A stretch of 61,346 bases of DNA from a virus: the IMG/VR virus record IMGVR_UViG_3300049629_000715, positions 1 to 61,346 of that record. The stretch is one strand, 5' to 3'. The stretch's first letter is position 1. Each line of letters begins with the position of its first letter. The notes beneath the pieces were generated by a model. The model did not search any database. It worked only from the letters and a program-made list of their open reading frames with translations, and had not been told where the DNA came from. Positions 17,296-28,000 of this stretch are shown piece after piece. The position numbers were made by a program, and so were the translations under genes.

Positions 17296-19005
17296 ATGAC
17301 TAACGCTGGCTATAATTTTTCATACACTCCTAAACCATCATCCGCATTAGCAAATCTGAATCCGATTTCACTCGGCGAAGGATTAAGATTTCAAGCTGAC
17401 GCGCCGATGAAATTCATTGAACAGCGGCCAGAGGTCGTGATGGAAGGAATTTTGAAAGGTCGCCAGCAAATGGCTGAATCTATTACAGAAGGAGCCTTAT
17501 CCGCTCTTGGTAATATAACGGGAGCGTTCAAAGAGGAACGGCAAGCCAAAAAAGAAGCTCAAGAAAAAGCGGATCAACGAGAGCATGAATTAACGATTTG
17601 GGATAAACGCGTCACAGCCGTTAAGCCTGAAAATGAACGCGACATTCTTTACGATAACCTTCGGAATCAACTTACAGAACAAAAGTTGTTGGAGATGGAA
17701 AATCGGGTGAATGCCGTAACGCCAACTGCTGTTCGTGAAAAAGGATATTTTTCTAGTGATCCAGTAGATATTCCGATTGAGGATATGCCGAAGAGTTTAG
17801 ATGAGGAGAAAAAACAATCTTCCTTGATGAATTTGCAGACTCCAATTCCTAACATTGCGTCTAATGAGCCTGCTCCAATTTTATCGAACATCAACGACAT
17901 TTCAGCCTTTGCGCCTCCTGTTGACGGATACTCATTGGCTGGCGTTAGTGCGCCTAAAACTGCCGACCGAATTTTCCCTACAAGTGAAGGTCAGGTTAAT
18001 TTTGGCGGCGAGACATTTGAATTAGAGCGAGTCAGCGGAGCAGAAGGGGTTCCTACTCTTGCTTCTACTCCTGCGCCGCCACCAACCAAAGCTCCTGTTT
18101 CAAAACAGCAAGCGGAACAATCTCGCTTGACTCCTTCTCCTGCGGAGTTCGTTGATAAAGTAACTGGTCAACCAGAATCAAAGAAAAGACAGCCAACCGC
18201 GTATGAAATTGAACAATACTACGCTGGCGAGCCATACGGCAGTCTTGCTGACGCTAATTTTGCCAAACGCGAAATGGGCAAATTAGGATATAAAACTAAA
18301 GTTACGCCAATCGAAGACCCGACAAGCAAAAAGCGCATCTATTATGTGGAATACGAGCAAGCTGGCGAGGAACCAACAAAAGGGTTAAGAATGGTTGAAG
18401 CCACGGAAAAAGATGGCGTAATAACCAAGAAATACGAGCCGGAAATCGCTCCTAAAAAGAAAATATCAGCATTAGATAGCGGTCAATTTCAGTTAGAGGC
18501 AATGGTAAAATCTATCAATGATATTAAAAAATTGCAAACCGAAGGATATTTACCAGAAACTGGAAAATTCTCATCATATCTTGCAAAACTTCCTGTCACA
18601 ACAGACGCTTCAAGGACACGAGGATTTTTGAAACCTATTCTGGCTAATGCCGCTTTCAAAGCAATTACAGAAATGCGTCAAGCAAGCCCCACGGGGGCGG
18701 CAGTTGGTGGTGTTTCGGATAAAGATTTGGAACTATTGATGAATACCATGGGGGCAATCGATCCAGACAATCTTGATGATCCGTATTTCACAGAAAATCT
18801 TAATAAGATTGCAGAACTTGCACAAAGAACTCTTTCTGGCATTCAGAATGACAAAGTTGCAATCTTGAAACAGGTAAAATCGCAAGGAGAAGAAATAGAT
18901 GGAATTCCTCTTGTTGAAAATCAAGCAGAATATGATGCTGTTCGTAAAGGGCGGCAGTATTACGGGTTGAAAACTGGCCAACTAAAACTTTTTACTAAAG
19001 AATAA
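17296..19005 (+). CDS. Putative internal virion protein, 569 aa
   Basis: This is a long, mostly hydrophilic protein. An N-terminal stretch with helix (MKFIEQRPEVVMEGILKGRQQMAESI) leads to a coiled coil (about 85-130), a Pro/Ala-rich linker (about 245-290) and a helical C-terminal domain (about 385-569). It lacks the terminal tag of the three genes before it. It directly precedes the giant polyvalent gene (2-nt gap). Role as ejection or core protein is inferred from order and composition. Confidence 0.5.
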   Translation: MTNAGYNFSYTPKPSSALANLNPISLGEGLRFQADAPMKFIEQRPEVVMEGILKGRQQMAESITEGALSALGNITGAFKEERQAKKEAQEKADQREHELTIWDKRVTAVKPENERDILYDNLRNQLTEQKLLEMENRVNAVTPTAVREKGYFSSDPVDIPIEDMPKSLDEEKKQSSLMNLQTPIPNIASNEPAPILSNINDISAFAPPVDGYSLAGVSAPKTADRIFPTSEGQVNFGGETFELERVSGAEGVPTLASTPAPPPTKAPVSKQQAEQSRLTPSPAEFVDKVTGQPESKKRQPTAYEIEQYYAGEPYGSLADANFAKREMGKLGYKTKVTPIEDPTSKKRIYYVEYEQAGEEPTKGLRMVEATEKDGVITKKYEPEIAPKKKISALDSGQFQLEAMVKSINDIKKLQTEGYLPETGKFSSYLAKLPVTTDASRTRGFLKPILANAAFKAITEMRQASPTGAAVGGVSDKDLELLMNTMGAIDPDNLDDPYFTENLNKIAELAQRTLSGIQNDKVAILKQVKSQGEEIDGIPLVENQAEYDAVRKGRQYYGLKTGQLKLFTKE

Positions 19006-19007
19006 TA

Positions 19008-22000
19008 ATGATTTCATGGGAACCGCCAGAAAAGGACAAAGAATCGAAACTTGAAGATGAGGCTTGGACTCCGCCAGATAAAGATCAAGAATCGACGATT
19101 ACTGCACAAGCAACTTCACAATGGACGCCTCCGGTTAAAGATGATCCAGACGATCTGGCGAACATAAAAGACCCGTTAAAGCTCAATTCGCTTAAACAAT
19201 CTGGTCAGCCGTTAAGCGAGGAGCAGGAAAGAATTGTTTTTGATTGGGAGGATGAAAAGCCAATCTCCCAAAGGGCGAGTGAATTTACCGCAAAAGCGAT
19301 TCCTGCGGCGGCAACGAGCCTCGCAGATATAGCTGTTGGTGGCGCAGAGTTTGGTTACAAAGGCATCTTGATGCCAGCCCAAGACATTCTGACTGGTGGG
19401 CTGTATTATTCGCCGGAAGAAAGAGCAAAAATCTGGCGCGAACAGAATTTATCAACAAGAGCATTGGCTTCTGGAGGCGCGCAAGGTCTTGATGAAGCTA
19501 TCGAAGCGGGAACTCGATTGGCAATTTACGGATCGTCGATTACCGATAAAATTCAAGGTTTGCCAAAAGAACAGCGATTCCGACGATACATGTCTCGGGA
19601 GACGATGCGGAAATTCGCTCAAGCCGCACGGGATGAAACTCCCGATACGCTCGCAAGGCTTGCCGCTGAAAGTCCGTTGATACAAAAGATGGTGACAACC
19701 ATCGTCGGAATGCAGGGAGCCGATCCAGAAGCGCAAAAAGTGGCTGTCGAGGAATACGAAAAATTGGTCAAAGAAAGCGGGTTGACCAAAGAGGAATTAG
19801 AAGAATTCAGGAAAATTGTAAATTTCGGTGATGTCAAAATGCCGACCTCTATTCCCGGAGCAAATACGGTGACTGCGGCTATTTCCAAGCCATTGACAGC
19901 GGCGACACGCAAAGCTGGTGAAGTTACCTTGAAAGGTTTGAATCTCGGAAGCAGGGCGACTGGCTGGACTGCTGGTAAAACGATTAAAGGCGGTGAGTGG
20001 GTTCAGCAAAAATCCAAAGACATCGGGCAGTATGCCGTAAATGATCCAGACACTTTTGTTAAAACAGCAACAAATACGCTGTTGGCTCCCGTCATGCTCG
20101 TTGCGAAGCCGACGAAAAGTGTTGCTGATGTAATAACTGACATCACTCGCCAAGTTGATAAAGGCGGAGCCGCTGGCCGAAAGGGAATGATCCAAAGGGC
20201 AGGAGAAGATATTCGCTCATCTGAATTGACTCGGAAACTTTTCGGGCGCGAAGGCAAAGGTGGCGTTGGTCGCGCTAGAGTTGCTGATTGGGCTATCAGG
20301 CAATCAAACGCAATGATTCAGCCCGGAGTTAGTTCGGGAACATTGAATGTTCTGATGGGATTGCCTGATGCCGAAACTGCGGCGCAAGCAGGACAACAAT
20401 TCGGCACGGGATTTGGCATGGGAGCATACGCCGGAAGCCGTGTTGAATCGCGTGTTGGCGGATTGATTGATCCACGGACAACGATGGCGCAGAAAATATC
20501 GAATCTTGTTACTCCTGACCCAACGCAGTTGCGCCGAGATCAAGACGCCGACATTAAAAGATTCATGGCTTCCGCTTCTCCTGAATTGGTTGGCCAAATG
20601 AAAGATTTGGCAAGTATTGATAAGCGGAAAGTTGCTGTTGATACAAGAATTTCTGAATTGGAAGAAATTCAAGCCAGAATGATCAACGAAGAGGATTCTG
20701 CATTTATTCAAAAACAGATTGATGGCTTAAAAAAACAAAAGGAAGCTCTCGCTAAATCTACGCCGGAAACTCAACGCGAATACGATCGATTGGTTCAACT
20801 AACAACGCTCGACATTATGGATCAGGCAAAATCAGTCGGATTGGCGGCTGGATTGCGCGGATTGAACTTGGTTTTCCTTGATCCAAAAAACGCAGAACAA
20901 TTCTACCGAAATCTGTATGGTCAGAATTTGATTGACGCTGAAAAAGCCATGGCTGTTCTCAAAAACAAGCCATTCATGACGCCTGATGAGGAAAACACCT
21001 TACGGCTGGCTAACGAAACGATGTCTTCGTTTTATCAAGATGTTCAGAATTTGGAAAATAGCCGAGGCATTTCTGTTCGGGAAAGCATCACTGATCCAGA
21101 AAGTCCAGATTTCGTTCCTTCGCATTTGCGCTATTTGAATCAACAAGGCGCAACGGCTGTTATCAATATGGACTTGGTGAAACACCTGACTAATCAGGGA
21201 TTCAATCTTCGCCATACCATGCAACATGAGGTGCAACATGCTTTGGAGAACTTCAAAGAAGTGCAGGACTTGATGGCTCCATTGCGCAAATATCTTTTTG
21301 ATCAAAAAGTAAAAACTCCAGATGGCGGAGTTGAAGTTGTTAGCAATGGCATATTCGACGATGAAAAACTTGACGCTTACGCGATGGTTTATGGCGATAG
21401 GTTTTCCCCGCAAGATGGAGGAGCAAGTTTCGTCGCTCAATTCGGCGGAGACATTGAAAAACAACGGAACTATATCAAACGCGAGATTCTTTCCGAGATT
21501 GCGGCTGTTGCGGGAGAATATCAAAGCGGAAGCAGGGCGGTTCTTGATGATGTCGGAAGAAAGGCTATCGACTGGCTGGAAGTGAAAACCCGTGACGGAT
21601 ACCTGAAGAAACTTAAAGAGGGGTTGCGTAAGGCTGGTGTCGTGTTTGACAAAACAGGCGGGTATTCTGAATTGCTTGACGCGAAACTTACGCCAGAGGT
21701 TCTCGCGGCTGTTCGTGAATATCAGAGGGGCGTTCGTGATATTAACGGAGCATTGACATATAATTCCGATATTGAGGCCGAGGAACCAGACATTCCAATC
21801 ACAAAAATTTTAGGTAATAGGGCATTGCAGGAAAAATATAAGGAAGTCGCCCCATTTGAGCTTGAGCCAGTAGTAAAGGTGACTCAACCAGACGGATCAA
21901 TCTCTGAAATCAAAGTTCCCGAGGGCGCAAATCTTGATTCATTAGTTGGGGTGTATCGCATCAAGGACGGAAAATTCATTGATGAGGACGGGAACGAAAT

Positions 22001-25000
22001 GGTTCTTGCGCCAGAAATCAACATCAGCGCAATGCCTGACGGAACGCAATTTCAAATCAATACCCGCATTGCGAGAAAACCTGATGGTAGCCCGATAACA
22101 ATTAGTAATCGGGAAATGAAACGCAGGGCTGTAGATCGCACGAAAATGATCATCGACGCGGTTAATTCTGCGCCTAAAGACGATTCCCCATATAGAATGA
22201 TTGATATTGGAAATGGGAATTATAGCGGGGCAATGTCGCCAAGCCAAGTTGAGGCATTAAGGAAAATCCCTAATCTTATCCTTTCACCAAACCTGAAACG
22301 CAAAATTGAGTTTCTAAATGACATTTTGCGCCGTGGTGACGGAACTCGCGTTATGATGGAATATCAAGCGTCATTGTTAAACGGAAAGTATCAGGCATTG
22401 TCCCCAAAACTCCGTGATGAGGTTCCTATTGGGTTTAAGATAACAAAAGACGGCAACTTTACGCTGACAACGATGTCTGTAAGCCGGATGCACGATAAAA
22501 TGAACGCATGGGCGTCAAATAAGCCAATGCGATTGCAGGCATGGGGTGGGGATACTGGGAAATTTTGGGATTCACTTATCAAATATCTCGACAACCACGC
22601 GCAAGGCAAACATGGCGAAGAAGGATTAGACCCTGACCCGTATATTGCGCTTCGCAAGAAATATGCAATCAACGATCTTTTCAATGTCTATAATGCAGAG
22701 ACAAAAGCGGCGAACCCTGAAAGAACAACACTTCCACGGCAAAAGGGAAAAGACCCTATAGATATTATCGTCCGATCAAGAAGGCTGGATCGCATCAATG
22801 ATTATAGCGAAATGAGCGCGCAAAAGTTGCCAATGAACTACGGCAAACTTCGGGACAATTACATGCCGGAAATCAATCCGCTTGCGCGTCCGCAATCGCC
22901 AGAAGACATGATGGCAAATCTTGATGGTAGCGTGACGGCAACAAGAATCCGCCAAGCCATCGCCAGCGGCAATGTGGAGCAACTGGAGTCCGAATTGCGG
23001 ATGAGTGATGACTTGCTCCCATTTGAATCATTGTATGTGTCACAGGGCGAAACTGGAGAACCGCAGATTCAGGTTGTATCCATGCTTGATCCGGGAATCG
23101 AGCCAAGCGTAGAGCGTTCTGAAATCCCAACAGACATTGATGCGGAAACAGAAGCTGAAATGGCTCGTTTGGATTCTGAATATGACATGGCAGAAATGGG
23201 CCAACAGGGCCAACAGGGCCAACTGGAACAACAACAGGGTCAACAGGGCCAACTGGAACAACAAAAGGGTCAACAGGATCAACAGGGCCAACAGGTGCCA
23301 ATGGCTCGCGCTGAATTCATTCCTTCTCAAGCTCAATACATGCCTGCTTTTAATTCAGATGAATACGGGTTAGAAGAAGGCCAAGAAGCGGAAAATCGTT
23401 TAACACCAAGAACGCTTTACAACCTTTATTATATCGCAACAGAACCAGAACCAACATCGGAATATGGCCGCGAAATCACAAATCAATACATAAATAAATA
23501 CAAAAACTTGTATGTTGATGTTTTTTCAAATTTAGTTCGCCAACAAATTGAAAAATACATTGGGAGAGGTCGCGTTGATTCCAATGTTACTAAAAAAGCT
23601 CTCGATAAAGCTGACACTCCCGCAATGCTTGATGAATTGATGCGGGGAACTTATCGGAGTGACATGCGGAGACGCAACGATGTTTGGAATACTGTTACCG
23701 AGCATTTGAAAAATCTCTCTGCCGCGACAACAAAGAAAGATAAAATTTTTTATATGGATCGCCTGAATAATTCGATTCATAACACGCAGGAGCTTCTTTT
23801 CAGCAAATTCAGCAATTATAGACAACTGCAAGAAGCATTTGATTCAATTCATAATGCGCGTGACACGCGAGCTTACTCGCAACGAGTCGATAAAGATTTG
23901 CGTGAATTTAACTCTTTCAGAGGAACGCAATACATGCCGCAAGTGCCAGCCGTAAATCAATACGGATTCTACTCTCGCCTTGAGGAAGGTATTCGCAACG
24001 CAAACCAGCAAACATTCTCGCCAGAGCAAGCAAAGGCTCTTGCTTTGAAATCCACAAACAAAGAGGAATTGAAGTGGTCTGGAATTGAAAATGCCATCAA
24101 CAATATCGCAGAAGAAAACAACGGCAAAGTTCCAAAGCAAGCATTGTTAGATTACATGGCAGACGAGGGGAAAGTTCAGTTTGAAGAAACCAATTTAGCA
24201 AAATTCAATCGCTCAGAGGAAATTGCTAAAAAATACGGAATTACTTTAGAAATAACGCAAGAGGAAGTTCTCGCGTGGGATAAAGATAATGAAAGTTTGG
24301 AGTGGGATGAATTCCCAGAAGAACTAAAGCAGGAATTGCTTCGCACTCAAAATATGCAGGAATATAAATATGCTAAATATCAACTTCCCGGAGGGCAAAA
24401 TTATCGTGAAGTTGTCTTGACGATGCCTGAAAAAGAAGCCGGAACAAAACAATACACTTATGATGATATAATTTTAACAAAAGGAAAATCTAATTGGAAG
24501 TTTAAAACAAAAGATGGTGTTGTGAGTGGTTCAATACCCGGAGGGTTATATCCTGAAGAAATTGCTCGTGATTACGCTTTGCAAATGGCGCAAACATCGG
24601 AATCTACACTTAAAAAACCTTCTGGAGAAAAATCAACATATACAAGTTCTCACTTCGCAAACATTCCAAACTATGTAGCGCATATGCGCTTGAATGAACG
24701 CACAGATGCCGAAGGCAACGATGGCTTGTTTATTGAAGAGATCCAGTCTGACAGGCATCAGCAGGGCAGGGAGAAAGGATATGCAGAGGAAAAAGAAGTA
24801 ACAGCAAAATTGGTCCCATTTAAGTACCCAAATGGCTTCATTGAATATTATTATCATATATATGATCCTAAAACAGACAAGCCAATACTTCGAGATAATG
24901 GCGAGCCTGTTACTCTTGCAAAAGGATTTGGCAAACAGCAAAGATCAGAGCAAGATGCAATTAGAATATATAAAGAAAGTGTTGCCAATCTTGTTCCAGA

Positions 25001-28000
25001 CGCACCATTTCGCAAAGATTGGCCACTGCAAATGTTCAAGCGTGCATTGCGTGATGCTGTTGAATCTGGAAAGAAATGGATCGGGTGGACTGATGGAGAA
25101 ACGCAAGCTGATCGGTATGACTTGAGTCAACAAGTAAGTGAAATAATTGCATGGCCTGTCGGAGAAGAAGGCGCATTTAAGTTTGTTGACAATAAAGACG
25201 CCAAAAAAATGTTTGTGACAGTGCGAGGACTTAAAGGAAACACAATTTTTGAACAAGCGGTTGAAAAGGGAAAACTATCTGATCTTGTTGGAAAAGATTT
25301 GGCAAATAAAATGATTTCTCAAATCGGATCAGAATCAGTAACATACTCAGGCCCAAATCTCAAAATCGGCGGCGAAGGCATGAAAGAATTCTACGACACC
25401 ATCCTTCGTAACAAACTTGGCGAGTATGTAGACAAGATGGGTGGGAAAGTTGAGAAGTCTAAAATTCAAACGGGTAAAAAATACGACTTTGAATTATTTA
25501 ACCCTGAAGGAGAACCAAAAGGCGTGTTTGTTCTCCGAGATCGAATGACAGGTAAATTTTTGGCAGATAGTGAAAAAGAAACTTTTTTATCTCGCGCAGA
25601 AGATGGAGAACTAATGTCTCAAAAAGTTGCAGAGTCAATGATTGAGGCATTTTCTAAAGATACTGAAACCCCAATCTGGCGAGTAAACATCACGCCAGAA
25701 ATGCAAAAATCGGTTCGCGCTGGGCAACCGCAATACATGCCATATATCCCATATTCTATGCCGAAAGATCCTCGGCAGATTATGGCGGATTTCTATTTGC
25801 TAACGACTGTTGGCGACATCGCAAAGAGTGCGGGAGAAAACTGGCGCATTGCTTTCGATCCAGAAAGAACAACGATTCAAGGAAAAGCAACTGATCTACA
25901 AAAGCTTCTGACATTGCCAACACGCCAAGGTCTGAACTACGAAAAATACGGACAGAATCTTGAAGACGCAGTTCAGAAACTCACGCAGGGAATGAAGAAG
26001 CACATGCTGGATTCTCTCTTGTTTTCGATTTCGGCAGAACTTCGCCACTATAAAGCAAATCGTCAGCCAGAGGAATTGTTGGATAATCCTTTCATGAAGG
26101 CGTATTCCAAGATTTACGATGCTTACGACGCTGTTGCAGACAAAAATCTTCCTGAATACGCACAAAAATACTTAAAGCCAATGTATCCAGAAACGCCGAG
26201 GGCGAGGATTTCAAAAGGTAGCAGAAAAAGTTATCAGCTTTCAAATGCGGCAGTAAGAAAAGCATTTGAGGAAACAGGAATATCAATTTCAGAATTCGCT
26301 GATATAGCAGAAAAATTATTTCGAGAAGGAAATTGGAATAAACAATTTGGCGGAGAAAATTGGGGGAATATTGCCGCAGGATTGCAAATGGTTGATCAAG
26401 CCAACGATCCTGAATCTCTCATTAAAGCTCTTGATAACGCTTACGATCTTCAACACAATACGGGAGTTGTATTTGATAAAATTCAAAAATATGCTCGCGA
26501 AGGCGGTTATCAATGGTTGCAGGACATGTTGGATTTCAAATATCACGCCGGAAGCCCACGGGAATTTGCGTCTTTGGCAAGTTCTGCGGCGAAACGGATC
26601 ACCGCGCCAGCATTGATTGATATTGGTGATATCGCAATAGATAAACGCCGAGAGAACGCAGTTGCGGTTGCTGGTGAAGATACAATTTCAGATATTGAGG
26701 ATCAGATTCGCCGACTAAAACCGAACAGAGAGAACATATATCAAGACATCAATGTTAAGGCTCCGAAATATACTGGCAAAGACATCAACGAAGAATTGCA
26801 AAAATGGCTCGTAAATACAACGACATCGGGATTCTCGCAGACACCGAATAAATTGAAAAAGCTCGGAGTGAATTCAGATGTCATTCAATATGTAAGATTG
26901 CTTTTAGCGCAAAAGATGGCTCCGAAATGGAATGTTCCGCAAGACATTAAGGAAATGGTGTCAAAATCAGTTGCGAAATCTAAAGCGAAAAATCAAACAG
27001 AAGTAGAATATGGGCCTCCGATTGGAATTCCTGAAAAATCAAATCTTGCAAAAGTTCCCGCGCCAGTAAAGGAAGGGGGAAATATCATTCCTGCTGATAT
27101 TGGTGAATTGAAACAACAGATTCACAAATTGATGCACCTGCACACGGAATCAGATATTGGAACGATGGTTCCGTATAAAGGATTGATGTTTTCTGGAATG
27201 AAGAATATCCCCGCAAATACTTTCACGATTAAAATTTACAAAGACGGAACTAAAATTGATGAAGCAACTTTCAATCTGAAATCGCCTGTCTATGATAATT
27301 CCGTATACGCATATCTTTACTATAATACGCCAGTAAAAGAACAAACAAAAGCAGAAAATCTTGCTGATCTCGCATTGCCTTCTCAAGATATAAAATGGAC
27401 TCCTGTTTATAGCGGAAAAGGAGAATATGTTAATTTTGTGAATGGAGATGAACCAATCTCAACGGATATGACAGCATACTTCGATGGGAAGCCATTATTT
27501 GCTGAATTTATATTAGACGGAGATGCTTTGCATATCAAAACAGAAAAAGGAGACGATTATTCAATTCCTTTTTCACATGAATCAAGCGCAGACGCAAAAT
27601 CTTCTTTCATTCAACAAATGCTTGGAAAATATACAGATATTGTTAGCGATATAAAAGAATACGAAGGAATAGATTTATCTTTCACTCCGCCAAAACCAGC
27701 TTCTTTAGCACAAACAAAAGCCCCATCATCCGAGCCTTCTTTGTCACCAGATTTTAGGCCTGTCGCAATGACGATAGAACAACTGAAACAGTTAATCGTA
27801 AATCCGAAGACAGGAGAAATCTCAACACAACCGCTGAAAATTCTGATTAATACAGAGTTGAATTATTTTCCGGAAGAAAAAAAGAGTGGATTGGCTATAT
27901 GGGGAACGAAATACGCAGAATGGGCAAAGAAAGCTTCTGCCGAGGAACTATGGCCGTCTGTTACCGGAAAGCCATATGAAGATGTTGCATCCCAAAAGTC

